Below, piece after piece: positions 1-7,186 of a DNA stretch of 11,668 nucleotides. The stretch is from Gammaproteobacteria bacterium (lineage in GTDB: Bacteria > Pseudomonadota > Gammaproteobacteria > Chromatiales > Chromatiaceae), in contig JAGVUH010000378.1 of assembly GCA_019136395.1 (NCBI GenBank), positions 1-11,668 on the forward strand, read 5' to 3'. The stretch's first letter is position 1. Each line of letters opens with the position of its first letter. The translations under genes were made by a program, and so were the position numbers. Below the pieces are notes generated by a model. The model had not been told where the DNA came from. It did not search any database and worked only from the letters and a program-made list of their open reading frames with translations.

Positions 1-117
1 CAGCATCCGGTTTGCCACCTGTCGGGTCTCGATGCCTCCGAGATCGCCTACCTCCCCGATGGGCCGGCCATCCGAGGCCTACTGGCGTCGCCCCTTTGTA
101 TGAAAAATCTCGGTTGA
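1..117 (+). CDS. Possible 3' end of an unidentified gene (partial)
   Basis: Reading from base 1 gives 38 sense codons and a TGA at 115-117. The peptide contains GLDASEIAYLPDGPAIRG and ends LCMKNLG. Its composition looks protein-like, and a stem-loop follows the stop directly, which fits a gene end. However, the other two plus-strand frames are also open for about 110-135 bases, so the frame is not proven. I do not recognise the family. If real, the gene would converge on the minus-strand deaminase gene. Confidence 0.3.
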   Translation, partial: QHPVCHLSGLDASEIAYLPDGPAIRGLLASPLCMKNLG

Positions 118-144
118 TTCACCCGCTTCAGGGGTGAACGCCGA
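110..144. terminator. Stem-loop after the partial left-edge gene
   Basis: A perfect 7-bp inverted repeat, TTCACCC (118-124) and GGGTGAA (132-138), encloses a 7-base loop. An outer TCGG (110-113)/CCGA (141-144) pair extends the stem across a small internal loop. It begins one base after the TGA at 115-117, so it could end the left-edge transcript. There is no T-tract, so a classical intrinsic terminator is not certain. Confidence 0.4.
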
Positions 145-212
145 TTCAAGGCATCAGCCGTTCAGTTTTCGGTGCCGCTGAAATGGCTCATCTGCGGAAC
201 GGGGTTGTCGTC

Positions 213-227
213 GCGGTCGGAGACCGC
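213..227. terminator. Short GC hairpin downstream of the deaminase gene
   Basis: GCGGTC (213-218) and GACCGC (222-227) are perfect inverted repeats around three bases. GTTG (204-207)/CAAC (227-230) may extend the stem with a bulge. It lies 8 bases beyond the minus-strand deaminase stop at 235-237. It could be a terminator or an RNA-stabilising 3' hairpin; no U-run is visible. Confidence 0.3.
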
Positions 228-234
228 AACGCGA

Positions 235-729
235 TCAGTAAGGCACCCGGTCGGGCTTTTTGTGGTATTTCTTCCAAACGACGACAGCCTCGTCGCGCAG
301 CATCTGCGTCAGCTTGATCGAGCGTTTTTCCTTCGGCAGGGCAAGCTGCTCGTAGATTGGCCGATCATCGAAGTCGCCATACTTGAAGGCATCGTCGACC
401 GATGCCCCGTAGTAGACCTCCTCGATCCCGGCCCAATAGCAGGTGGACATGCACATCGGGCAGGGCTCCGCAGACGTGTACAGTGTGCAGCCGGTGAGCT
501 TGAAGGTCTGCAAGGTGATGCACGCGAGCCGGATCGCCTCCATCTCGGCATGCCACGTCGGGTCGTGACTGGCGACGACGCGGTTCATCCCTTCCGCGAT
601 GATCTTACCGTCCTTGACGACGACGGCGCCGAAGGCGCCACCCGTCGAATACTCGAGCGCGGCGCGGGCCGAAAGCTCTATGGCGCGACGGATGAACTTC
701 TCGTGTTCAGGCTTGCTGCTCTTGGGCAT
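235..729 (-). CDS. Nucleoside deaminase, GuaD-like guanine deaminase (CDA superfamily)
   Basis: This 164-residue cytosolic zinc hydrolase of the cytidine deaminase fold has the full catalytic set. HAEME supplies zinc ligand H60 and proton shuttle E62. PCPMC supplies zinc ligands C90 and C93. The segment FGAVVVKDGKIIAEG, the LYTSAEPCPMCM stretch, a DDRPIYEQL segment and a C-terminal Tyr resemble Bacillus-type GuaD (about 156 aa), which converts guanine to xanthine and ammonia. A role on another purine or triazine substrate is possible, and tRNA adenosine deaminase is less likely. I chose the ATG at 729 because GGAG lies about 9 bases upstream, the domain starts just after it, and an upstream ATG at 822 would overlap the neighbouring gene. 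It follows the ABM-type gene by about 55 bases on the same strand, so the two are probably co-transcribed. Confidence 0.85.
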   Translation of the reverse strand: MPKSSKPEHEKFIRRAIELSARAALEYSTGGAFGAVVVKDGKIIAEGMNRVVASHDPTWHAEMEAIRLACITLQTFKLTGCTLYTSAEPCPMCMSTCYWAGIEEVYYGASVDDAFKYGDFDDRPIYEQLALPKEKRSIKLTQMLRDEAVVVWKKYHKKPDRVPY

Positions 730-784
730 TTGGGTGCTCCGGTCCGGGTTGATGGAAATGGATCCTGTGGCGCTTCGCGACGGC

Positions 785-1816
785 TCAGAAAAGGCGCCAG
801 AATAGGGCGATCTCGATGACAAAGAGCGCGGCGATCAACCCCGCGCCAATCAAGTTGGTCTTCGCCGAGGCCTCGGGCTTCGGAAACAGCCACCAGTCCA
901 TGGCGCGAACGAGTAGCGGCATCGTGACGTAGGCGACCAGGACGACGCTGATCGCATTGCCGATGAAATTGGCAAGCGCCACTGGCAGGCCCGACAGATA
1001 CCGCATCAGGTACAGGATCTCGATACAGACAATCGGATAGAGGCCAAGCAGCACGAGCATCGTCGTCTTCCAGTCTGGCGGTGCCTGGCCAGTGGCCGCA
1101 TCGGTCGGGGCCCATCCCGGGAACGAAGTCCTGACCCGATGCTGAATGGCGCGCTCGACCAGTTCCTCGGCCTCCTTGACCAGAGCCGCGCGCTCGGGGG
1201 AATCGAGCCAGCGGTTCAAGTCATCGACGGTCGCGAAGCGCAATAGCGTCACCCAGTCACGGCTGCCCGCGGGGGGCGGCTGCGTATATCCACCCTGATA
1301 GCCTGGGTGCCTGGCTTGTGCCTCCTGGATACGCCTCGACCAGGCCCGGTACTGGTCTTCCCGGCCTTCCTTCACCTGCTCGATGAACACTTCGGTGACG
1401 CTATTGTTGACATGGAACCGCGCCGCCGCCTCGCCGGCGAGTTCGGTGAAGGCTCCATCCTCAAGCCACGGTTTTGCCTGATCATAAAGGCTGGCGCGGG
1501 CTTCGCCATTGCGCCAGGCGACAAGGTGCGGAATCGAATCGAAGTGGGTGACGAAGGTCCATTCGCCGAGCCCCCCCGGCCGCGGCGGAATGACCTCGCG
1601 TCCGGCGTAGCCTTCCGTTAATTCCAGGGCGGCGGTGACGCGGCTATTCCACGCATGCAACTGCTCGTTGGCATCGGCGCGCACACGTCCAACCGTGATG
1701 ATATTTGCGGCAGCAACGGGATTCTTGGGACCTTCAATCATCTTTACTCTCAATGCCAGATAGCCACGCTCCGTATCCGGCGGCGGCAGCACCGATCTTG
1801 GTCCCACCTTGCTCAC
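785..1816 (-). CDS. Tandem ABM-domain protein with C-terminal membrane anchor (COG3224-like)
   Basis: This protein of up to 343 residues has two ferredoxin-like antibiotic-biosynthesis-monooxygenase (ABM) repeats, at about 35-130 and 138-232. Each shows the typical pattern of a helix with EQLHAW or DQYRAW, a GY turn and a W-[TV]-[FT] strand. An FPGW motif (232-235) and a PPDWK segment (246-250) lead into three hydrophobic segments at about 250-272, 278-303 and 322-341. This is the layout of COG3224 proteins, whose biochemical role is not established. The ABM domains probably sit in the cytoplasm on a membrane anchor. The start is uncertain among three sites: GTG at 1816, GTG at 1807 (preceded by GGAG at 7 bases), and ATG at 1741 (GAGAG upstream, nearest the first domain). 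It is the first gene of a probable two-gene unit with the deaminase. Confidence 0.8.
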   Translation of the reverse strand: MSKVGPRSVLPPPDTERGYLALRVKMIEGPKNPVAAANIITVGRVRADANEQLHAWNSRVTAALELTEGYAGREVIPPRPGGLGEWTFVTHFDSIPHLVAWRNGEARASLYDQAKPWLEDGAFTELAGEAAARFHVNNSVTEVFIEQVKEGREDQYRAWSRRIQEAQARHPGYQGGYTQPPPAGSRDWVTLLRFATVDDLNRWLDSPERAALVKEAEELVERAIQHRVRTSFPGWAPTDAATGQAPPDWKTTMLVLLGLYPIVCIEILYLMRYLSGLPVALANFIGNAISVVLVAYVTMPLLVRAMDWWLFPKPEASAKTNLIGAGLIAALFVIEIALFWRLF

Positions 1817-1864
1817 TCCGACCAGAAGTCGAGTTTCAGGAGTTTGTCGATCCTGTCCCAGGGG

Positions 1865-1877
1865 GTGTCACTGACAC
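1865..1877. promoter_or_regulatory. Palindromic operator candidate
   Basis: GTGTCA-C-TGACAC is a perfect 13-base palindrome with a one-base centre. It overlaps the candidate -10 and start point of the minus-strand ABM-type/deaminase unit, where a repressor would act. I cannot name the regulator. No regulator gene lies next to it. Confidence 0.35.
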
Positions 1878-1904
1878 TATAGTACGAAACAGGAGGCCAA
1901 CAAG
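1876..1904 (-). promoter_or_regulatory. Candidate sigma70-type promoter for the ABM-type/deaminase unit
   Basis: On the minus strand, TATAGT (1881 down to 1876, five of six matches to the -10 consensus) is preceded after 16 bases by TTGTTG (a weak -35, three of six). Transcription would start near 1869, leaving a leader of about 50-130 bases depending on which start codon is used. The palindrome at 1865-1877 overlaps the -10 and the start point. Called from sequence match alone. Confidence 0.3.
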
Positions 1905-2018
1905 CATATATCTGGCGGCCTCATTGATACGATGCTCCCAATCCCTAATCGATGTCATGCCGGCCGGCGAAACTTGATGGATGCGGGGCGGGTATCTCTC
2001 CCTCGCAGGCGTGCCGGC

Positions 2019-2046
2019 CAATTCCAGAAGAACAATTCCAGTTGTT
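2019..2046. repeat. Short direct repeat with embedded inverted repeat
   Basis: CAATTCCAG occurs twice (2019-2027 and 2033-2041), 14 bases apart start to start. The second copy lies within AACAA (2031-2035)-TTCCAG-TTGTT (2042-2046), a 5-bp inverted repeat. This could be a protein-binding site or chance in an AT-richer spacer. Confidence 0.35.
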
Positions 2047-2439
2047 ATGCATCGCTTTTTGGGCTTCTACCGGGGTATTTCTTGTCAATCAAGACCGTAG
2101 CGCCGGCGTTGATCCTGGATGCCTTGGGCACCGAGTCCGGCGCCCCCCAGGGGGATTTTCCTGCCTGAAATTTTTTCTGGCGATTGGCGCCTGGTCCTAT
2201 TGCTGGCGGTGGCGAGGGTTGGGACACTAGTGATGGGCTTCCGGAATACCCGCACGCAGCCTTAAGTCCACTCGTAACAGGGATGGCCAAGTTGGTGACA
2301 TTCAGCGCAACGCCATGCCCTAGCGTCCCCGATGCCAACGTCCGGCCGTCCTGACCCCAGGCGGACATCCCCCGCATCGCCACCCAAGGAAGCGCAACCT
2401 CCCGAGATTTCGAGGCATCGTCGCTGCGGTAGTCTGACC

Positions 2440-2456
2440 CGCGTTCTCCCAACGCG
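2440..2456. promoter_or_regulatory. Inverted repeat in the rpfF leader
   Basis: CGCGTT (2440-2445) and AACGCG (2451-2456) are perfect inverted repeats around CTCCC, about 65 bases upstream of the rpfF start. The position suits an operator or a leader hairpin controlling signal synthase expression. No regulator can be assigned from sequence. Confidence 0.35.
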
Positions 2457-2521
2457 TGCCCTGAATTTCGTTGGCTTGGCAAGGCCGGCTGTAAAACCAT
2501 CACCTTTGCCAGGAGACAACC

Positions 2522-3382
2522 ATGACTACCTCGTCGTCCGTCAGCACCCTTCACAGCAACCTGAACGCTTACCCGGAACTGGCCATTACCATCGACAAGG
2601 AGCATGAAGTCGCCTGGTGCTACATGAATGGGTCCTCACGCCCCTGTTTCACGGAAGCGCTCCTGGACAACCTCAATACCTGGTGCGCCCAGGTGCGCGC
2701 CCAGTATCTCGAGATGGGTATCCGTTATCATGTGACCGCCTCCGCGATACCGGGCGTCTACAACCTCGGGGGCGATCTGGCCCTGTTCCGGGGCTGTATC
2801 CTCAATCGGGACAGAAGCGGTCTCCTGACCTATGGCAAAAAGTGTCTCGACGCCCTTTTCGCCAATATCAGCCACTTCAACAGCCCGATTACCACCATCT
2901 CCCTGGTGCAGGGGGATGCCCTCGGCGGCGGCTTTGAAACCGCCCTATCCAGCGATCTCATCATCGCCGAGCAGGGGACCCACCTGGGCTTTCCCGAGGT
3001 CCTCTTCAATCTCTTCCCGGGCATGGGGGCCTACAACCTGCTCTCGCGCCGGCTCGACGCGGCGCGGGCCGAGCGGATCATTCTGGGGGGACATCTCTAC
3101 ACGGCCGAGGTACTGCACGAAATGGGCCTGGTGGATATCCTGGCGCCGAAAGGGGGCGGTGAAACGGCTGTTTATGACTACATCCGCCGCGAGAATCGCG
3201 CGCGAAACGGCTTTAGGGCGCTGCGACAGGTGCGCGACCTGCTGCGGCCCATCAGCTACGAAGAGCTCTGGCGCGTGCTGGAGATCTGGGTGGAAACCGC
3301 GCTCAGGCTTCAGGCGCGCGATCTGCGCATGATGGAACGTCTGATCGGTCGCCAGGAACATAGCCACGCCCTGGCGGCCTGA
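2522..3382 (+). CDS. rpfF: RpfF, diffusible signal factor (DSF) synthase
   Basis: This 286-residue crotonase-superfamily enzyme matches the length of Xanthomonas RpfF (about 289). Family members dehydrate 3-hydroxyacyl-ACP and cleave the thioester to release a cis-2-unsaturated fatty acid, the DSF signal. Both catalytic glutamates are present: E139 in GGGFET and E159 in FPEV, two residues from the E141/E161 numbering of Xanthomonas RpfF. The oxyanion-hole segment VYNLGGDL (79-86) and the LFNLFPGMGAYNLL stretch (161-174) are also typical. These features separate it from ordinary enoyl-CoA hydratases. A clear AGGAGA lies 8 bases before the ATG. The gene converges on rpfC with a hairpin between the two ends. 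In known systems unliganded RpfC binds and restrains RpfF. The exact signal chain length cannot be read from sequence. Confidence 0.93.
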   Translation: MTTSSSVSTLHSNLNAYPELAITIDKEHEVAWCYMNGSSRPCFTEALLDNLNTWCAQVRAQYLEMGIRYHVTASAIPGVYNLGGDLALFRGCILNRDRSGLLTYGKKCLDALFANISHFNSPITTISLVQGDALGGGFETALSSDLIIAEQGTHLGFPEVLFNLFPGMGAYNLLSRRLDAARAERIILGGHLYTAEVLHEMGLVDILAPKGGGETAVYDYIRRENRARNGFRALRQVRDLLRPISYEELWRVLEIWVETALRLQARDLRMMERLIGRQEHSHALAA

Positions 3383-3387
3383 TTGAC

Positions 3388-3413
3388 GGCCCCGCCTCGG
3401 CCATGCCGGGGCC
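3388..3413. terminator. Hairpin between convergent rpfF and rpfC
   Basis: GGCCCCG (3388-3394) and CGGGGCC (3407-3413) form a 7-bp GC-only stem with a 12-base loop. It starts six bases after the rpfF stop. A smaller AGGG/CCCT hairpin follows at 3424-3436. The two could serve both converging transcripts. Neither strand shows a good T-tract, so termination may be imperfect or Rho-assisted. Confidence 0.55.
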
Positions 3414-3449
3414 AGCCAGGTACAGGGACGTGCCCTCCGCCAACTCAGC

Positions 3450-6050
3450 CTAGGCGCGAAGGGAGGAGGAAGGTGTCGCTTCCGCTTGGCTTGCCGGCTG
3501 ACGGGCGGCGATGTACGCCAGGGTTGCGGTATGCGCTTCCCATAACAGCGTCAGATAGCCTTCCGCTTGGGGGGATTGCAGTTCACCGGGCTTGAGCGTA
3601 CGGAAGCGCACCGCCGCGGCCGCCAGGCCGTTGGCGCCCAATTCCGACGAACTGCCTTGCAGGGCATGCACGGCGGCCCGCATCGCCGGATAGTCCGCGG
3701 ACTCCAGCGCCATGGCGATGGTGTTTACCGATCGCTCCGTATCCCGCTGGAAGCCCTTGGCCAGCTCCGGGAAAAAGGTGCCATCCTGATCGAGGTTCAG
3801 AAGCGAAGCCAGTTTTTCGTCATCAAACAAGGCGGTCTCCTCTTCTGCCGGGTGCCCCCGCGCGGGCTGGTCAGTCTGGTTGCCCGCATCCGCTACTTCC
3901 TTGCCGCGACCGATTTCCTGGATGGTCTCCAGGAGGCGCCGGCTCTCGATCGGTTTGGTGAGGTAGGCGTGGACCCCCGCCGCGCGGGATTCCGCGATCG
4001 CGTCGAGGGTGGCATCGGCCGACAAGATGATCGTCGGTAACGCGATGCCGGGATACATGAAGCGCAAGGCCTGAAACACTTCCAGCCCGCTACGGCCAGG
4101 CATGTTCTTGTCGAGCAGCAAGAGATCGAAGTCGGTGACCCGCTCCCGCAGCATATCGAGCGCCGCCTCGCCATCTTCGACCATGGTCAGGCGATGGCCG
4201 GCCCGTTCAAGGACCGCGCGCGTCACCTGGCGATTGGTCGCGTTGTCCTCGGCGACGAGGATATGCAAGGGCCGTCCCGGGGACGATGGTAGCCGACTGT
4301 AGCGCTCGCCGAGTGAAACCACGTTCTTTGGATACAGCCGGGCGCTGCGGGCCGCATGCACCGCGACCTCCAGTTCACGCGGTTGGAGCGGCAGACCGAG
4401 CACCCCATGAAAACCCCGGCAAATGGCAAGGCGACCCGTCCCTTCCCCGTGCTCTCGCAACAAAAAGCGCAGCGGCAGTTCGTCCGCGTCGCCGATGCCT
4501 CCCAGGCGTGAGACGACCTTCGCGCCAAAGTCATGCTCCAGCACCAGGATCAAGCCCACGGCATGACCGCTTTCCTTGGCCGCCTTCAACCGGCTGGCCA
4601 CCCGCTCGGGATCGGCTACCAGCGCGGTTGTCACCCCCATCGCCGTGAGCGTCTCCAATACGGCCCAGGATTCCTTGCTGGCACCCAGCAGCAAGGCATG
4701 GGTCCCCGCCAGGGAGGGCTCGGCGGATGCGCTGGCCTCAGGAACGACGGCGAAAGGCAGTTCGAACCAAAAGATCGACCCGCTACCCAAGGTGCTGCTC
4801 AAGCCAATGCTGCCCCCCATGAGGTGCGCAAGCTCGTGGGCAATGGCCATGCCGAGCCCGGTGCCATCGGCGCGCCGATCGGGCCCCACCCGGGCCTGGC
4901 GAAAGCTTTCAAAGATATGGGGCTGGTCCTCGGGGGCGATACCCGACCCGGTGTCCTCGACCTCGAAGCGCACCCGGAGCGGTTCTCCCGCCGCCATGAC
5001 GTCACCGGCCATGATCCGGATCTCCACCGCGCCCCGGGTGGTGTACTTGACCGCGTTTCCGACGATGTTCATCAGGATCTGCCGCAAATGCTGCGCGTCG
5101 CCCCGCAGGAGAAACGGGACGCGGGGATCGAATCGATGGGTCAGGGCGAGCTGCTTGCCCTCCGCCTGGGAGGAGAACATGGCAACGATCTCCGCGACCA
5201 GACGATGCAGGTCGAATTCCACCTCAACGAGCGAGAGGCGCCCCGCCTCGATGCGCGACAGATCCAGGATGTCATTGATGATCGCCAGGAGCGTCTTGCC
5301 AGAATGATGGATGGTGGTGACGAACTTACGCTCCTGTTCACCCAGTCGCGCATCCATCAGGAGATCGCTCATGCCGATGATGCCGTTCAGTGGCGTTCGC
5401 AACTCGTGGCTCATCTTGGCGAGAAACTGACTCTTGGCCTGGCTGGCGTCGTACGCCTTCTGCAAGGCGACGCGCAGTTTTGCCAGCAGGGCCCCCACGT
5501 AGAGCGGAATGACGACCAGCACCAGCAGATAGCTGGCACTGATATAGGGGTGGGTCTGCCAGTACGCCGAGGCCCAGATCACCGCGCTGAAGCCGGCGAG
5601 GCTGAGGAGGGTGGCCACCGCCATGTAGTGGGGGCCAAAGCGGAAGCCGTTGCCGACGATGACCCAGAGATAGACGAACAGCAAGGGGGCGCCTTCCGGG
5701 CCGCTGGCGGCAAGGGCGATGGACGTCATGGACAAATCCAGCAGGATGCCCATGTAACGTCGCGGTGGGAATGGTACCGGGTGCAGCAGCAGAAAAATTA
5801 ACAGCGCCAGGGCCGCGGTGAGAAACACCACCGCCAAACCGCCGATCGTCAGGGTATTCCCCAGACGAACCGCGCTCGCCTCGGACCAAAACAAATAGAG
5901 GACGGCGATAACGCCAACCTGGATGCGGATCAGGGCCTGCTCGCGTTCCGCGTCAAGGGCTTCATCCCCCTTGCGAAAGCCCTGCAGCCAGAGCTGGTGC
6001 AGCCGGGAGGTGCTAGGGGGCGCGAACGGGAATCGCCACCCCCCGCTCAT
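3450..6050 (-). CDS. rpfC: RpfC, DSF-sensing hybrid histidine kinase
   Basis: This 866-residue inner-membrane kinase relays the DSF signal to RpfG. A short N-terminal stretch ending EREQALIRI precedes five or six membrane segments (about 42-60, 68-90, 98-116, 120-137, 142-162, 172-192), as in Xanthomonas RpfC. The dimerisation domain has MSHELRTPLNG with phospho-acceptor H215. The ATPase domain has N332 (GNAVKYT), DTGSG at 366-370 and GTGLG at 396-400. A degenerate receiver-like region (about 450-572) lacks the acidic pocket. A proper receiver follows (595-715: E601, D602, phospho-acceptor D647, K699), then an HPt domain with H795 in VHALQGSSSELGA. It is longer than Xanthomonas RpfC (about 726), mainly through the extra pseudo-receiver. 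The start ATG overlaps the rpfG stop (ATGA), so the two are translationally coupled. Other hybrid kinases share these domains, but the rpfF/rpfG context makes the call firm. Confidence 0.92.
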   Translation of the reverse strand: MSGGWRFPFAPPSTSRLHQLWLQGFRKGDEALDAEREQALIRIQVGVIAVLYLFWSEASAVRLGNTLTIGGLAVVFLTAALALLIFLLLHPVPFPPRRYMGILLDLSMTSIALAASGPEGAPLLFVYLWVIVGNGFRFGPHYMAVATLLSLAGFSAVIWASAYWQTHPYISASYLLVLVVIPLYVGALLAKLRVALQKAYDASQAKSQFLAKMSHELRTPLNGIIGMSDLLMDARLGEQERKFVTTIHHSGKTLLAIINDILDLSRIEAGRLSLVEVEFDLHRLVAEIVAMFSSQAEGKQLALTHRFDPRVPFLLRGDAQHLRQILMNIVGNAVKYTTRGAVEIRIMAGDVMAAGEPLRVRFEVEDTGSGIAPEDQPHIFESFRQARVGPDRRADGTGLGMAIAHELAHLMGGSIGLSSTLGSGSIFWFELPFAVVPEASASAEPSLAGTHALLLGASKESWAVLETLTAMGVTTALVADPERVASRLKAAKESGHAVGLILVLEHDFGAKVVSRLGGIGDADELPLRFLLREHGEGTGRLAICRGFHGVLGLPLQPRELEVAVHAARSARLYPKNVVSLGERYSRLPSSPGRPLHILVAEDNATNRQVTRAVLERAGHRLTMVEDGEAALDMLRERVTDFDLLLLDKNMPGRSGLEVFQALRFMYPGIALPTIILSADATLDAIAESRAAGVHAYLTKPIESRRLLETIQEIGRGKEVADAGNQTDQPARGHPAEEETALFDDEKLASLLNLDQDGTFFPELAKGFQRDTERSVNTIAMALESADYPAMRAAVHALQGSSSELGANGLAAAAVRFRTLKPGELQSPQAEGYLTLLWEAHTATLAYIAARQPASQAEATPSSSLRA

Positions 6051-7153
6051 TGCACGGCAACCCCCTCCGCGGGGCGTTCCGGCACGTCGTCGAGGGTCTC
6101 GCGGATGTGCTCGATTTCAGAAAACTGCCGCAGAAAGGCATTGACACAGGCCGGATCGAAATGGCTGCCGGCAAGACCCTGAATGTGGTCGCGCGCCTGC
6201 TCGCTGGACCACTTGTCCTTGTAGGGACGGACCGAGGTCAAGGCGTCGAAGACGTCGGCGATGGCGGAGATCCGGGCCGGCAAGGGGATTTGCTCTCCAC
6301 GGAGACCATTGGGATAGCCGCTGCCGTCATACTTCTCATGGTGCGACAAGGCGATAGTGGCGCCGAGCTGAATATAGGGAGAGGGGCTATCGCGCAGGAT
6401 TTCAAAGCCAAAGTAACTATGCTTGCGAATCACCTCGAATTCTTGGGCGGTGAGCCTCGCCGGTTTCAACAAGATTTGATCGGGAATACCAATCTTGCCG
6501 ATGTCGTGCATGGGCGCGGCCAGTTCGATCGCGTCGGCCTCGTCGTCCGGGCAGCCGAGGGTCTGGGCAATCAATCGGCTGTACTTGGCCATGCGTACCA
6601 CATGATTGCCCGTGTCCTCGTCCCGGTATTCACCCGCCCGGGCCAACCGCAGAAGGGTTTCTTTTTCCCGGGCGATGATCTGACGGGTGGCGAGCTCGAC
6701 CTGCTCTTCAAGCCACTTGGCGCGCCCGCTGATGATCTTCTGCTGGCGATGCAGGGTCAGCAGATTGCGGCAGCGTGCCTGGCACTCATGTTGGTCGATC
6801 GGGCGATTGAGGAAATCCGTCGCCCCCGCGTCCAAAGCCTGGTAGCGGACGTTCCTGTCGTCCAGGACCGTGACCATGATGATGGGCACGTCGATGCACT
6901 CGGGCTGGTCGCGGACATAGCGAATGAAGCTGATGCCATCCATCTCCGGCATCATGAAATCGGTCACGATCAGATCCGGTGTCGCCAGGGGGAGATGGGC
7001 GATGGCGGAGGGGGCATCCGCGAAGGTGAGGACCTCGATCTCCTGCTGAAGGCCACGAATGAGGCGCTCCAGGATGGTGCGACCCGCCGATTGGTCATCG
7101 ATGACGAAAACCAGGGAACGCTCAGCCGGATAGGAAACGGGTGCCTGCTGCAT
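6047..7153 (-). CDS. rpfG: RpfG, receiver/HD-GYP cyclic-di-GMP phosphodiesterase
   Basis: This 368-residue cytoplasmic response regulator is the output of the DSF pathway and hydrolyses c-di-GMP when phosphorylated. The receiver (about 13-130) has D19-D20, phospho-acceptor D65 (VTDFMMPEMDG) and T95. The usual switch lysine is replaced by R117 (FLNRPID). A helical linker (140-170) joins the HD-GYP domain (about 165-345). That domain is complete: H184, MHDIGKIGIPD with H216-D217, paired H271-H272, and the GYP triplet 279-281 inside DGSGYPNGLRGEQIP. The gene is first in a two-gene unit, overlapping rpfC by ATGA. Its own ribosome binding site is weak (a GAG about 9 bases upstream). A promoter-like sequence lies just upstream. 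Intact HD-GYP motifs imply enzymatic activity. Confidence 0.93.
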   Translation of the reverse strand: MQQAPVSYPAERSLVFVIDDQSAGRTILERLIRGLQQEIEVLTFADAPSAIAHLPLATPDLIVTDFMMPEMDGISFIRYVRDQPECIDVPIIMVTVLDDRNVRYQALDAGATDFLNRPIDQHECQARCRNLLTLHRQQKIISGRAKWLEEQVELATRQIIAREKETLLRLARAGEYRDEDTGNHVVRMAKYSRLIAQTLGCPDDEADAIELAAPMHDIGKIGIPDQILLKPARLTAQEFEVIRKHSYFGFEILRDSPSPYIQLGATIALSHHEKYDGSGYPNGLRGEQIPLPARISAIADVFDALTSVRPYKDKWSSEQARDHIQGLAGSHFDPACVNAFLRQFSEIEHIRETLDDVPERPAEGVAVQ

Positions 7154-7186
7154 GTCAAGGGCTCATCGGGGGTGGGCTATGTCGAT

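Larger units (their letters stand above)
1882..2521. other. Gene-poor intergenic region upstream of rpfF
   Basis: About 640 bases lie between the divergent ABM-type gene and rpfF without a convincing gene. Open frames exist on both strands, but none has a ribosome binding site with a recognisable or protein-like product. The region is visibly less GC-rich than the genes to the right and contains runs of T and C/G around 2050-2190. It holds a direct repeat near 2019-2041, an inverted repeat at 2440-2456 and the rpfF ribosome binding site. I found no clear sigma70 or sigma54 promoter for rpfF. The closest is a weak TGTAAA around 2489 without a good -35. It could contain decayed coding sequence or regulatory DNA. 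Confidence 0.6.

Noticed and set aside
172..819. 215-codon plus-strand frame over the deaminase
   Set aside because: It is antisense to a deaminase with all zinc and catalytic residues.
2080..2094. Small hairpin TCTTG-TCAAT-CAAGA
   Set aside because: It has a five-base stem in an AT-richer spacer with no adjacent gene end or T-tract, which is easily chance.
2473..2495. Sigma54-like GG...GC pattern and a weak TGTAAA -10 before rpfF
   Set aside because: The TTGGCAAGGCCGGCTGT stretch does not fit the -24/-12 consensus or spacing, and the sigma70 reading has only about two of six -35 matches.
2045..2605. 186-codon minus-strand frame upstream of and overlapping rpfF
   Set aside because: It overlaps the start of a clear rpfF gene and has no ribosome binding site. 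The translation is low in protein-like features; a decayed gene cannot be excluded but is not supported.
4533..5801. Long open frame (422 codons) on the plus strand inside rpfC
   Set aside because: It is antisense to the kinase core of rpfC, whose motifs are unmistakable. The translation has no recognisable domain. It is a GC-bias shadow frame.
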